Assembly: GCF_039534165.1 (NCBI RefSeq)
Contig: NZ_BAAAUX010000030.1
Coordinates: 1-58,563, forward strand
Length of the DNA stretch: 58,563 bases
Direction: 5' to 3'
From: Saccharopolyspora_D taberi
GTDB taxonomy: Bacteria; Actinomycetota; Actinomycetes; Mycobacteriales; Pseudonocardiaceae
This document shows positions 8,143 to 16,597 of this stretch, piece by piece. Made by a program: the position numbers and the translations under genes. The notes below the pieces were generated by a model that saw only the letters and a list, made by a program, of their open reading frames with translations, made no database searches and had not been told where the DNA came from. Positions within the stretch are counted from its first letter, which is position 1, and the number at the start of each line of letters is the position of its first letter.

Positions 8143-9327
8143 GTGGACCAGCGCACCGGAACCCCAGTCGTCGGCATGATCGGTGGTGGGCAGCTCGCGA
8201 GGATGACCCACCAGGCGGCGATCCCCCTCGGGCAGTCCCTGAAGGTGCTCGCGGTCTCCGCGAACGACCCGGCCGCGCTCGTCGCGCCCGACGTCGAGAT
8301 CGGCCACCACACCGACCTGGACGCGCTGAAGTCGTTCGCGCAGGGCTGCGACGTGGTGACCTTCGACCACGAGCACGTCCCCGGCGAGCACCTGCGCGAG
8401 CTGGTCGCCGCCGGCGTCGCCGTGCACCCGGGACCGGACGCGCTGCTGCACGCCCAGGACAAGCTGGTGATGCGCCGCAAGCTCGCCGAGCTCGGCATTC
8501 CGGTGCCGCCGTTCGCCGAGGTCACCAAGCCCGCGGACGTGCTGGAGTTCGGCGCCGAGCACGGCTGGCCGTGCGTGCTCAAGACCGCTCGCGGCGGCTA
8601 CGACGGCCGCGGCGTGTGGGTCCTCAACACCCCGGAGGGCGCCAAGCGCACCACCGCCGAACTGCTGGACGCGGGCTCGCCGCTGCTGGTGGAGCAGCGG
8701 GTTCCGCTGCGCCGGGAGCTCGCGGCGCTGGTCGCGCGCTCGCCGTTCGGCCAGGGCGCGGTGTGGCCGCTGGTGGAGACCGTGCAGTCGGACGGGATCT
8801 GCGTGCAGGTGCTCGCCCCGGCGCCGGACGTGCCGGAGGACCTGGCCCAGCAGGCCCAGGACCTGGCCCTCCAGGTCGCCGACGCGCTCGGGGTGGTCGG
8901 CGTGCTCGCGGTCGAGCTGTTCGAGACCGACTCGGGCCTGGTGGTCAACGAGCTGGCGATGCGCCCGCACAACTCCGGCCACTGGACGATCGAGGGCTCC
9001 CGCACCTCGCAGTTCGAGCAGCACCTGCGCGCGGTGCTCGACTACCCGCTGGGCAGCACCGAGCAGACCGCGCCCGCGGTGGTGATGGCCAACGTCCTCG
9101 GCGCCCCCACCGAGCCGAAGATGGGCGTCGACGAGCGCCTGCACCACCTGTTCGCGCGCTTCCCGCACGCCAAGGTCCACCTCTACGGCAAGGCCGAGCG
9201 ACCGGGCCGCAAGGTCGGCCACGTGACGCTGCTCGGCGACCGGATGGCCGAGGTCCGCCGGGAGGCCGAGCTCGCGGCGCACTGGCTGTCGAACGCCGAG
9301 TGGGCCGACGGCTTCCGGATCCACTGA
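8143..9327 (+). CDS. purK: 5-(carboxyamino)imidazole ribonucleotide synthase
   Basis: PurK uses ATP and bicarbonate to convert AIR to N5-CAIR in purine biosynthesis. The 394-residue length is normal. It opens with GMIGGGQLARM, has the ATP-grasp lid VLKTARGGYDGRGVWV and ends with VNELAMRPHNSGHWTIEG and HLYGKAERPGRKVGH. TAGTCT at 8131-8136, 6 nt before the GTG, indicates a leaderless promoter. purE follows 32 nt downstream, so the two steps are encoded as one operon. Confidence 0.96.
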   Translation: MDQRTGTPVVGMIGGGQLARMTHQAAIPLGQSLKVLAVSANDPAALVAPDVEIGHHTDLDALKSFAQGCDVVTFDHEHVPGEHLRELVAAGVAVHPGPDALLHAQDKLVMRRKLAELGIPVPPFAEVTKPADVLEFGAEHGWPCVLKTARGGYDGRGVWVLNTPEGAKRTTAELLDAGSPLLVEQRVPLRRELAALVARSPFGQGAVWPLVETVQSDGICVQVLAPAPDVPEDLAQQAQDLALQVADALGVVGVLAVELFETDSGLVVNELAMRPHNSGHWTIEGSRTSQFEQHLRAVLDYPLGSTEQTAPAVVMANVLGAPTEPKMGVDERLHHLFARFPHAKVHLYGKAERPGRKVGHVTLLGDRMAEVRREAELAAHWLSNAEWADGFRIH

Positions 9328-9359
9328 AACCCCGCACGGAACAACGGAAGGGCGCGCAG

Positions 9360-9866
9360 GTGAACCCTCTGGTCGGCGTGATCATGGGCAGCGACTCGGA
9401 CTGGCCGGTGATGGAGGCGGCCGGGCAGGCGCTGTCGGAGTTCGACGTGCCGTTCGAGGTCGGCGTCTACTCCGCGCACCGCACGCCGCAGCGGATGCTG
9501 GACTACGCCCGCGAGGCCGCCGACCGGGGTGTCCGCGTGATCATCGCCGGGGCCGGGGGAGCCGCGCACCTGCCGGGCATGGTCGCCTCGGCGACGGTGC
9601 TGCCGGTGATCGGCGTCCCGGTGCCGCTGAAGTACCTGGACGGGATGGACTCGCTGCTGTCGATCGTGCAGATGCCCGCGGGCGTGCCGGTCGCGACGGT
9701 GTCGGTCGGCGGGGCGCGCAACGCGGGCCTGCTCGCGGTCCGGATGCTGGCCGCCGACTCCGGTGAGCTCGGCGAGCGGCTCCGGTCGGCGATGGCGTCG
9801 TTCCAGGCCGGCCTGGAGAACCTGGTGCTGGACAAGCACGCCGGCCTGCAGGACCGGCTCGGGTAG
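9360..9866 (+). CDS. purE: N5-carboxyaminoimidazole ribonucleotide mutase
   Basis: PurE converts the unstable N5-CAIR made by PurK into CAIR. The 168-residue protein has the class I PurE motifs GVIMGSDSDWPVM at the N-terminus, SAHRTPQRM in the middle (catalytic His) and AGAGGAAHLPGM. The GTG start at 9360 is preceded by a purine-rich GGAAGG about 9 nt upstream. It is the second gene of the purK-purE unit. Confidence 0.95.
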   Translation: MNPLVGVIMGSDSDWPVMEAAGQALSEFDVPFEVGVYSAHRTPQRMLDYAREAADRGVRVIIAGAGGAAHLPGMVASATVLPVIGVPVPLKYLDGMDSLLSIVQMPAGVPVATVSVGGARNAGLLAVRMLAADSGELGERLRSAMASFQAGLENLVLDKHAGLQDRLG

Positions 9867-9906
9867 TCCGGGAACCGGTTGTTCGGCGGCGGGACGGCCA
9901 CCGTTT

Positions 9907-9922
9907 AGTGGTTTAGACCATT
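9907..9922. promoter_or_regulatory. DasR-like operator (dre-like palindrome)
   Basis: AGTGGTTTAGACCATT resembles the DasR-responsive element core TGGTCTAGACCA with one mismatch in the 12-bp core. DasR is the GlcNAc-responsive GntR regulator of actinobacteria. The site lies 41 nt after the purE stop and about 139 nt before the doxX start, so doxX is the obvious candidate target. This is pattern matching only. Confidence 0.4.
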
Positions 9923-9997
9923 ACGATGCGGTGTCGGTTGCCCGCCGCGTCTCGCCATGCTTCCGAATGCGGTGTGACGATGTTCTCCGCCCCGGAA

Positions 9998-10017
9998 ATA
10001 CTTGAAGCTTCACGTAT
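9998..10017. promoter_or_regulatory. 20-bp palindromic operator upstream of doxX (MarR-type look)
   Basis: ATACTTGAAGCTTCACGTAT is a near-perfect palindrome with one mismatched pair (T10002/C10013), centred on TGAAGCTTCA. It ends 43 nt before the doxX start. TTGAA-n-TTCAA type palindromes before DoxX genes are typical MarR-family binding sites. No regulator gene is adjacent. Confidence 0.5.
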
Positions 10018-10060
10018 ATCCTCGTGTCCGAGCTCCACCGTCCTCGGAAAGGGATCCGCG

Positions 10061-10480
10061 ATGCAGCAACGTGCTCGTGAACTGACGGTCCTGCTGGCAC
10101 GACTGGTCGTCGGCGCGACGTTCATCGCGCACGGCTACCAGAAGGTCGCCGTCAACGGCATGGACAAGGTGGTCGAAGGTTTCGGTCAGATGGGGATCCC
10201 GCTGCCCTCGGTGGCGGCGTGGTTCACCGTCGCCGTGGAGTTCCTCGGCGGCGCGACGCTGATCCTCGGAGTTCTGCTGCCGGTCGCGGGCGTGCTGCTC
10301 GCCGCGCTGATGGTCGGCGCGATGGGCTTCGCCCACCTGTCGTCCGGCTTCTTCACCGGAGACGGCGGGTTCGAGTACGTCCTCGTGCTCGCCGTGGTCA
10401 GCCTCGTGCTGGGCTTCAGCGGCTCCCGCTACACGCTGCCCGCGCTGTTCGCGAAGCAGCCTCAGCGCGCCGAAGCCTGA
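10061..10480 (+). CDS. DoxX-family membrane protein
   Basis: A 139-residue protein with four predicted membrane spans and the DoxX signature: LLARLVVGATFIAHGYQKV at the N-terminus, then VEFLGGATLILGVL. DoxX proteins are linked to redox or quinone metabolism and, in mycobacteria, to an oxidative-stress membrane complex. The ATG at 10061 is preceded by GGAAAGGGA; in-frame sequence further upstream would run over the palindrome at 9998-10017. Its 3' end overlaps the convergent TIGR03089 gene by 19 nt. Confidence 0.85.
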   Translation: MQQRARELTVLLARLVVGATFIAHGYQKVAVNGMDKVVEGFGQMGIPLPSVAAWFTVAVEFLGGATLILGVLLPVAGVLLAALMVGAMGFAHLSSGFFTGDGGFEYVLVLAVVSLVLGFSGSRYTLPALFAKQPQRAEA

Positions 10481-11202
10481 TCCGCCGTTCCGGCGCCGAG
10501 TTCGACGGTGATCCGCTCGTCGGACCGGCGCCGGTCCAGCTTCGCCGGGTCGGGGTTGGCGCACTGCACCAGCGCCGCCTGCGCGGCGAGCACGGTCAGC
10601 AGCCCGTCGACCGCCCCGGCGGGCAACGTCCAGTCCAGAGTGGACAGAACCCGGTCGTCCCGCCCGATGCCCACCGCCTCGGCGCGTTCCCGGGCGGTGC
10701 GCACGACCTCGTCGACGGTCGCGCCCAGCAGCGCGGGCGAGTCGCCCGGAACCGGGGTGATCGCGAGGAAGTCGTCGCCGTGGGCCCGGATGTCGGAGAC
10801 GTAGTCCACGACGTCGTCGGGCAGCCCCCGCACCGGAGCGCCGAGCGAGTCGAGCCCGACCGCGGCCACCACGTGCGCGCCGTCGCCCCGGTCGAGGTCG
10901 TCGGCGGGCACGAAGGCGACCTCCGCGCCGTCCGGCGCGTCGACGACGTGCGCGCCGGCCCACCACGCGCCCAGCAGCACGCCGACGGTCTGCCAGTGCG
11001 CGGGCAGGGCGACCGACACCGGCGTGCCGGGTTCGAGGTCGATCTCGTCGACCAGCCAGTTGGCCGTCTTCGCAGCCCAGTTGCCCACCGTCAGCCGGGA
11101 CAGCTCGATGCGCGCATCCGTCGCGTCGTCGTAGTAGGTGACCAGCGGCTTCGGTCCGCCGGAGGTCAACAGCGGGCCCAGCAACTGCTGCGTGACGCTC
11201 AT
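10462..11202 (-). CDS. TIGR03089-family protein
   Basis: A 246-residue actinobacterial protein of the TIGR03089 family, which looks like a truncated AMP-binding (acyl-adenylate) enzyme N-terminus. It has a YYDDATDARIELSRLTVGNWAAKT opening (here split for length: YYDDATDARIELS, then NWAAKTANWL) and LPAHWQTVGVLLGAWWAGA. It lacks the C-terminal adenylation motifs, so catalysis is doubtful. Members sit next to LCP genes, as here. TAGGCT at 11209-11214, 6 nt before the ATG, suggests a leaderless transcript despite the LCP gene on the same strand upstream. Confidence 0.78.
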   Translation of the reverse strand: MSVTQQLLGPLLTSGGPKPLVTYYDDATDARIELSRLTVGNWAAKTANWLVDEIDLEPGTPVSVALPAHWQTVGVLLGAWWAGAHVVDAPDGAEVAFVPADDLDRGDGAHVVAAVGLDSLGAPVRGLPDDVVDYVSDIRAHGDDFLAITPVPGDSPALLGATVDEVVRTARERAEAVGIGRDDRVLSTLDWTLPAGAVDGLLTVLAAQAALVQCANPDPAKLDRRRSDERITVELGAGTADQASAR

Positions 11203-11261
11203 GCTTGAAGCCTAGGGGATGGTTTTGACTCGTCTTGCGCTGCGGTGCGACCGGGCCGCGG

Positions 11262-12470
11262 TCAGTTCACGCAGGGGATGCCGCCGGGGGTGATCGGCGG
11301 GGTCTGCTCGGGGGCCGCGCCGTCGAGGCGCACCGGGCGGTGCGCGGCGAAGCCCTGGGTGGTCGGCGGCGCCGCGGCCGGAGCCGTGGCCAGGCCCGCG
11401 ACGAACGACTTCACCTGCCCCGGATCGATGGTGACGATGCTCTGCCCGCGGTCGTCGCGGGCGCTCGTGCTGACCACCGGCATGGTCACGAACTCCACGC
11501 TGCCGGAGGCCAGCGCCTGCATCTGCTGGGCGAACCCGCCCACGTCCCAGTCCTTGTCGAGCACGACCGACCGGCGGGCGGCGTTGATCAGGCCGTTGAC
11601 CTTCGCCGGGTCGGTCAGCGTGCCGGTGGACAGCACCTTCCGCAGCACCGAGGCCATGAACGCCTGCTGCCGCACGATCCGGTCCAGGTCGCCGCGCGGC
11701 AGGCCGTGGCGCTGGCGGACGAACGCGAGCGCGTCCCCGCCGGAGATGTTCTGCGTCCCGGCGGCGAACTCGGCGCCGGAGTCCTTGTCGCTGGTGGCCT
11801 GGTTCAGGCAGACCTCCACCCCGCCGATGGCCTCGGTGACCTCGTAGAAGCCGAGCATGTTGACCTCGGCGTAGTGGTCGATGCGGACCCCGGTGAGCCC
11901 CTGCACGGTCTCCACCAGCGCGCGTTCGCCCGCCTGCTTGGACTGCTGCTCCACGTCGCCGCCGGTGCGTCCGCCCGCGGCCGCGGTCTTGGCCAGCCCG
12001 TACACCGCGTTGATCTTCTCCTGCCGCCCGTCCGGGCCCGCGGTGTAGGTGTCGCGCGGGATGGACACCGCCGACGGCGTCACGCCGCTGTGCGGAACCC
12101 GCACCAGGATCAGCGAGTCGGTGTTGTAACCGTTGCTGGACTCGGTGCGCAGCTCCTTGAGGACGTGCTCGGGCAGCGGTGCGCCCTGGGCGTCGGTGCG
12201 GCTGTCGTTGCCGACCAGCAGCAGGTCGGTCGCGCCGTCGTCGGCCGGCGGTCCGCCGGTGGCCTCGGCCAGCACCGGCGAGGTGCTGACGTCGCTGGTC
12301 AGCCGGTCCAGCGTGACCCACCCGACGGCGGTCATGCCGAGCACCACCACCGACACCAGCGCCGTCATGCCGCGCCCGGCGAACCGGGCGACCCGGTGCG
12401 TGCGGTGCGCCGGCTCGGCTAACTCGCCGGCATCTGTCCCGGTCGGTTCCTGGTCCTGTCCGTCCCCCAC
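11262..12470 (-). CDS. LytR-CpsA-Psr (LCP) family ligase, short form
   Basis: LCP proteins transfer polyprenyl-pyrophosphate-linked glycans (arabinogalactan or other secondary polymers) onto peptidoglycan outside the membrane. This 402-residue protein has a basic N-terminal tail, one TM (about 35-55) and an LCP domain with LLVGNDSRTDAQG, ILVRVPHSG, SIPRDTYT, VDHYAEVNMLGFYE-type residues and ALAFVRQRHGLPRGDLDR. GTG at 12470 is preferred because GGGAGG lies 6 nt upstream; a TTG at 12500 is also in frame. The C-terminus ends in GIPCVN, nearly the same as in the neighbouring LCP protein. It lacks the LytR_C domain of that neighbour. Confidence 0.9.
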   Translation of the reverse strand: MGDGQDQEPTGTDAGELAEPAHRTHRVARFAGRGMTALVSVVVLGMTAVGWVTLDRLTSDVSTSPVLAEATGGPPADDGATDLLLVGNDSRTDAQGAPLPEHVLKELRTESSNGYNTDSLILVRVPHSGVTPSAVSIPRDTYTAGPDGRQEKINAVYGLAKTAAAGGRTGGDVEQQSKQAGERALVETVQGLTGVRIDHYAEVNMLGFYEVTEAIGGVEVCLNQATSDKDSGAEFAAGTQNISGGDALAFVRQRHGLPRGDLDRIVRQQAFMASVLRKVLSTGTLTDPAKVNGLINAARRSVVLDKDWDVGGFAQQMQALASGSVEFVTMPVVSTSARDDRGQSIVTIDPGQVKSFVAGLATAPAAAPPTTQGFAAHRPVRLDGAAPEQTPPITPGGIPCVN

Positions 12471-12527
12471 GCTCGCCTCCCGATTGCGCCCACGCGACAA
12501 CCTAGAGTACTGCGCTGGGTAACGCGA

Positions 12528-14279
12528 TCAGTTGACGCAGGGAACTCCGTCGGCGGTGATCGTCGGCTGGTCCGGTACCTGAGCGGGTGCGACCGGGGCC
12601 TGCTTCACCCCGTCCAGTGCCACCGCCCGGGGGCCCGCGAAGTTGTTCTTGCCGGGGCCGTCGTAGTCCTTGCCCAGGTAGACCTCGACGTTGCCCGGCT
12701 TGACGTTCGGGCTGGCCTGCACCTTGAGCCCGCCGAGGGTGTCGGCGACCTGCTGGGCGACCGCCTCCTCGCCGGGCGCGCTGTAGACCACCGAGCTCGG
12801 CATCGTCTCGGCGTTGGCGCTGCCGCCCTGCGCGAAGCCGTCGGCGACGATCTCCTCCAGCACGTTGGCGGCCAGCCCGCTGAGCTCGGAGGCGTTGTAG
12901 ACGCTGACCGTGGTCTTGGAGCGCAGCTGCTCGGCCGTCGCGTCGGCCTGCTGCTTGACCTTGCGCTGGTCCGGCGGCAGCAGCAGGTCGGCGGCGAACT
13001 GCTGGACCTCGCGCGGCTTGACCGTCACGTCCTCCTGGCCGGAGGGACCGACCAGGTGCACCGGAATGGTGTGGAACTCGATGTCACCACCGGCGATGCC
13101 CTGCAGCTGCTGGGCGAAGCCCATCATGTCGTTGCCCAGGTCGTCGTCCACCACGATCGACTTCTGGATGGCGCTGACCAGCGCCGAGAGCTTGCCGGGG
13201 TTGCTCAGGGTGCCGCTGGACAGGACCTTGCGCGCCAGGCCGGACATGAACACCTGCTGGCGGACGCCGCGGTCGAGCTCGTTGGTGAGCCCGTGCCGCT
13301 GCCGGACGAACGCCAGCGCGTCAGCGCCCTGGATGGTCTGCGGGCCGGCCTTGAACACCGCACCGGAGTAGTTGCTGTCGTCGACGTCGTCCTTGAGGCA
13401 GACGTCCACGCCGCCGACGGCCTTGGTGATGTCGTAGAAGCCGAGCAGGTTGACCTCGGCGTAGTGGTCGACGCTGACGCCCGAGAGGTCCTCTATGGTC
13501 TGGATCAGGAACTTCTGGCCGGCCTTGTGCGATTCCTGCTCCAGCTGCTTGGGGTCCTTGACGCCGTCCTTCTGCAGCTTCGCCCGCTCGGCGGCCTTGG
13601 CCTGGCGCATCGCCTCGGTGAGCTTGTGCTCGCCGAAGCCCTGGCCCAGCTCGACCATGGTGTCGCGGGGGAACGTCATCGCGCTGGCACGCTGTCCGCC
13701 GTTGGGGATGCGCACCAGGATCATCGTGTCGGTGAGGTCGCCGCCCTCGTCGTCGGTGGTGCGCAGCTCGCGCAGGACCTGCTCGGGCAGCGGGTTGCCG
13801 TGCGCGTCGAGGCGGGAGTCGTTGCCGACGAGCAGGATGTCGGTGGCGCCGTCGGGGGAGCTCAGGCCCTTGCCGATGACGTCGTTGGTCTTGATCCCGC
13901 TGTTGAGGCCCTGCAGCGTGGCCCAGGCGTATCCGGTGGTGCTGAGCACGATCACCGAAAGGAGGGAGATCAGCACTCGCCCGAAGGTGCGGCCGCCCAT
14001 TCCTCGTTGCCGTCCGCGATCCCAGGTGTCCCCGTTGGGGGCAGTGGTGGGCCGGTTCGTCCGGGCCGACTGCCGGTCCCGGTCGCCCGGCCGCGGCGGA
14101 CGCCGCGCGGCGGGTCCGGACGAGGCCGCGCCGCGCGCGGTCCGGCCTGCCTGGGCGGCCCTGTCGTGGCCGGTTGTGGGCCCGTTCCCGGTGCGCGGGG
14201 CGTTGCCGGAACCCGCGGGCGGAACAGGTCTGCCGGGCCGGCCCTGCGGGCCCCCGGACCACCGCGACCGGTCGTCCAC
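12528..14279 (-). CDS. LCP family ligase with C-terminal LytR_C domain
   Basis: A 583-residue LCP protein. The Pro/Gly/Arg-rich cytoplasmic tail covers about 1-95, one TM is near 100-120, then the LCP domain (LLVGNDSRLDAHG, ILVRIPNGG, TFPRDTMV, AEVNLLGFYDITKAVGG, ALAFVRQRHGL). A LytR_C domain (about 455-540: SVYNASELSGLAANVLEEI ... VEVYLGKDY) follows, and the protein ends GVPCVN. The start GTG at 14279 has a strong Shine-Dalgarno AAGGAGG 5 nt upstream. It is followed after 27 nt by the short LCP gene and is divergent from rfbB-rfbD. It probably attaches rhamnose-linked cell-wall polymer to peptidoglycan. Confidence 0.92.
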   Translation of the reverse strand: MDDRSRWSGGPQGRPGRPVPPAGSGNAPRTGNGPTTGHDRAAQAGRTARGAASSGPAARRPPRPGDRDRQSARTNRPTTAPNGDTWDRGRQRGMGGRTFGRVLISLLSVIVLSTTGYAWATLQGLNSGIKTNDVIGKGLSSPDGATDILLVGNDSRLDAHGNPLPEQVLRELRTTDDEGGDLTDTMILVRIPNGGQRASAMTFPRDTMVELGQGFGEHKLTEAMRQAKAAERAKLQKDGVKDPKQLEQESHKAGQKFLIQTIEDLSGVSVDHYAEVNLLGFYDITKAVGGVDVCLKDDVDDSNYSGAVFKAGPQTIQGADALAFVRQRHGLTNELDRGVRQQVFMSGLARKVLSSGTLSNPGKLSALVSAIQKSIVVDDDLGNDMMGFAQQLQGIAGGDIEFHTIPVHLVGPSGQEDVTVKPREVQQFAADLLLPPDQRKVKQQADATAEQLRSKTTVSVYNASELSGLAANVLEEIVADGFAQGGSANAETMPSSVVYSAPGEEAVAQQVADTLGGLKVQASPNVKPGNVEVYLGKDYDGPGKNNFAGPRAVALDGVKQAPVAPAQVPDQPTITADGVPCVN

Positions 14280-14393
14280 CGAATCCTCCTTGGCCTGCTT
14301 CGAGCGTTACACCCGCGAGAGGTGATTTTGCTCGTGTTCCACCGCAAGGCTAACGGTGATCGAGTGGGAGCGGGTCCGGTCCCGTCAAGACAG

Positions 14394-14428
14394 GTGACAT
14401 CCCTCATACGAGTGAGAAGTGGTGTCAC
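14394..14428. promoter_or_regulatory. Nested dyad between the LCP gene and rfbB
   Basis: GTGACA (14394-14399) and TGTCAC (14423-14428) flank CTCA (14403-14406) and TGAG (14413-14416), giving two nested inverted repeats in the 247-bp divergent region. It could be a regulator site for either gene or a weak hairpin. No -10/-35 pair is clear here. Confidence 0.3.
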
Positions 14429-14526
14429 GCAGAGTCAGCAGGGAACCGGACCGTCGGTGGCGGCAAGCGTGACAGACTTCGGGCGGACCCCCGGCAGGGG
14501 GGGCAGGTGTCAGGAAGGCGCGATCG

Positions 14527-15513
14527 ATGCGGGTTTTGGTCACGGGTGGGGCCGGTTTCATCGGCTCGCACTACGTACGGCAGCTTCTCGGCGGGCACTA
14601 CCCGGCGTTCTCCGACGCGGAGGTGGTGGTCCTCGACAAGCTCACCTACGCGGGCAACCTGGAGAACCTGCGCCCGGTGGCCGACGATCCGCGGTACCGG
14701 TTCGTGCGCGGCGACATCTGCGACTGGGACGTGGTCTCGGACGTGATGCGCGGGATCGACGTGGTGGTGCACTTCGCGGCCGAGTCCCACGTGGACCGAT
14801 CGATCCTGGGCGCGTCGGAGTTCGTGGTCACCAACGTCGTCGGCACGAACACCCTGCTGCAGGGTGCGCTGGCGGCCGGGGTGGAGAAGTTCGTGCACGT
14901 CTCCACCGACGAGGTCTACGGCACGATCGACGAGGGTTCCTGGCCGGAGGACCACGTGCTGGAGCCGAACTCGCCGTACTCGGCGGCGAAGGCGGGTTCG
15001 GACCTGATCGCCCGCTCCTACCACCGCACGCACGGCCTGCCGGTGTGCATCACGCGCTGCTCCAACAACTACGGGCCCTACCAGTACCCGGAGAAGGTGC
15101 TGCCGCTGTTCGTCACGAACCTGATGGAGGGCAGGAAGGTCCCGCTGTACGGCGACGGGCTCAACGTGCGCGACTGGCTGCACGTCACCGACCACTGCCG
15201 CGGCATCCAGCTGGTGGCGGAATCGGGGCGGCCGGGGGAGATCTACAACATCGGCGGCGGCACCGAGCTGACGAACCGGGAGCTGACCGAGCGGGTGCTG
15301 GAGCTGATGGGGCGGGACTGGTCGATGGTCCAGCCGGTGACCGACCGCAAGGGGCACGACCGCCGCTACTCGGTCGACCACCGCAAGATCACCGAGGAGC
15401 TCGGCTACCGGCCGGTCGTGGCCTTCGAGCAGGGCCTGGCCGAGACGGTGAAGTGGTACGAGGAGAACCGCGACTGGTGGGAGCCGCTGAAGCACCCGAA
15501 CGGAGCGAAGTGA
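14527..15513 (+). CDS. rfbB: dTDP-glucose 4,6-dehydratase
   Basis: RmlB/RfbB makes dTDP-4-keto-6-deoxyglucose, the second step to dTDP-L-rhamnose. The 328-residue extended SDR enzyme has GGAGFIGSHY at 7-16 for NAD+, HVSTDEVYG with T127-D128-E129, and catalytic Y151-x3-K155 (PYSAAKAGSDL). CSNNYGPYQYPEKVLP is diagnostic of the family. The ATG has AGGAAGG 8 nt upstream. Its stop overlaps the rfbD start by one base (TGATG). rmlA and rmlC are not in this window. Confidence 0.96.
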   Translation: MRVLVTGGAGFIGSHYVRQLLGGHYPAFSDAEVVVLDKLTYAGNLENLRPVADDPRYRFVRGDICDWDVVSDVMRGIDVVVHFAAESHVDRSILGASEFVVTNVVGTNTLLQGALAAGVEKFVHVSTDEVYGTIDEGSWPEDHVLEPNSPYSAAKAGSDLIARSYHRTHGLPVCITRCSNNYGPYQYPEKVLPLFVTNLMEGRKVPLYGDGLNVRDWLHVTDHCRGIQLVAESGRPGEIYNIGGGTELTNRELTERVLELMGRDWSMVQPVTDRKGHDRRYSVDHRKITEELGYRPVVAFEQGLAETVKWYEENRDWWEPLKHPNGAK

Positions 15514-16430
15514 TGGAGCGCCTGGCGGTGCTGGTCCCCGGTGGCAGGGGCCAGCTCGGGTCCGAGATCGTCCGAGCCCTGGCGGGAAGGCCGGAATCTC
15601 TGGTGCACGCACCGGGTTCGGCCGAACTCGACATCACCGACCGCGAGGCGGTCGCCGACGCGATCGAGTCCTTCGGCTCGACAGCGCGCGACGCCGACCT
15701 GCGACCGGTGGTGGTCAACGCCGCGGCGTACACGGCGGTCGACGCCGCTGAGGAGAACGAGAAGCGAGCCCGCGCGGTCAACGTCGACGGCGCCGCCGCC
15801 CTGGCCGCCGCCTGCCGGTCCTGCCGCATCCCGCTGCTGCACGTCTCCACCGACTACGTCTTCTCCGGCGACGCGCGGCGGCCGTACGAGCCGGAGGACG
15901 AACCCGGCCCGCGCAGCGTGTACGGCCGGACGAAGCTGGAAGGCGAACGCGCGGTCCTGGCGTCCGAAGCCCGGGCGTGGGTGGTCCGCACCTCGGGCGT
16001 GTACGCGGCAGGCGGAGGTGGGAACTTCGTGAAGACCATGGCCCGCCTGGAAGCCGAACGCCCGGAACTGTCCGTTGTGGACGATCAGATCGGCGCACCG
16101 ACCTGGGCGGCGGACCTGGCGGCGGGAGTGCTGGAACTGGCGGGACGAGCGGCCTCCCGCCAGGGCCCGGAGCGCAGGGTCCTGCACTGCACCAACAGCG
16201 GCCGAGCCAGCTGGTTCGAGTTCGCCCGAGCGGTGTTCGAGGAACTCGGAGCGGACCCGGAGCGGGTCAAACCCTGCTCGACCGAGCAGTTCCCCCGCCC
16301 CGCACCACGCCCGGCGTTCTCGGTGCTGTCCGGCGAGTCGTGGCGCGCCAGCGACCTGACCCCGCTGCGCCCATGGCGGGAGGCACTGGCAGCCGCGTTC
16401 GCCGCAGACGGCGCCGCACTGCGGGGTTGA
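15513..16430 (+). CDS. rfbD: dTDP-4-dehydrorhamnose reductase
   Basis: RmlD/RfbD performs the final NADPH-dependent step to dTDP-L-rhamnose. The 305-residue protein has GGRGQLGSEIV near residue 10, VNAAAYTAVDAAE at about 68-80, HVSTDYVFSG and catalytic Y137-x3-K141 (YGRTKLEGE). It is translationally coupled to rfbB. dTDP-rhamnose is the donor used by the WbbL-like enzyme at 24.5 kb to build the galactan linker. An intrinsic terminator follows 4 nt after the stop. Confidence 0.95.
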   Translation: MERLAVLVPGGRGQLGSEIVRALAGRPESLVHAPGSAELDITDREAVADAIESFGSTARDADLRPVVVNAAAYTAVDAAEENEKRARAVNVDGAAALAAACRSCRIPLLHVSTDYVFSGDARRPYEPEDEPGPRSVYGRTKLEGERAVLASEARAWVVRTSGVYAAGGGGNFVKTMARLEAERPELSVVDDQIGAPTWAADLAAGVLELAGRAASRQGPERRVLHCTNSGRASWFEFARAVFEELGADPERVKPCSTEQFPRPAPRPAFSVLSGESWRASDLTPLRPWREALAAAFAADGAALRG

Positions 16431-16433
16431 AGT

Positions 16434-16456
16434 CCCCACCCACAAGGGTGGGGTTT
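16434..16456 (+). terminator. Intrinsic terminator after rfbD
   Basis: CCCCACCC (16434-16441), loop ACAA, GGGTGGGG (16446-16453), then TTT. A perfect 8-bp stem directly after the rfbD stop. Confidence 0.8.
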
Positions 16457-16597
16457 GGTTCTCATCCCGTCGACCTGGCGCCAGCCCGATCAGGCCGTGT
16501 CAAGGGGGCACCGACCGGCAAACCCGCAGCGCAACAACGAAACCGCCCCCTTGACGCGGTCTGATAGCCCTCCGTGGAGGTCGACGGGATGAGAACC
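16457..16597. repeat. 141-bp element with nested long inverted repeats (MITE- or REP-like)
   Basis: Outer arms GGTTCTCATCCCGTCGACCT (16457-16476) and its exact complement (16578-16597) are perfect over 20 bp. Inner arms 16489-16509 and 16545-16565 (ATC-AGGCCGTGTCAAGGGGGC and complement) match over 21 bp with two mismatches. Each pair is separated by 12 nt on both sides, leaving a 35-nt centre. The whole element is a near-symmetric palindrome in an intergenic region. A related half-site (CTCATCCC-GG-AGACCT) is at 16629-16644. No transposase is present. Confidence 0.75.
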
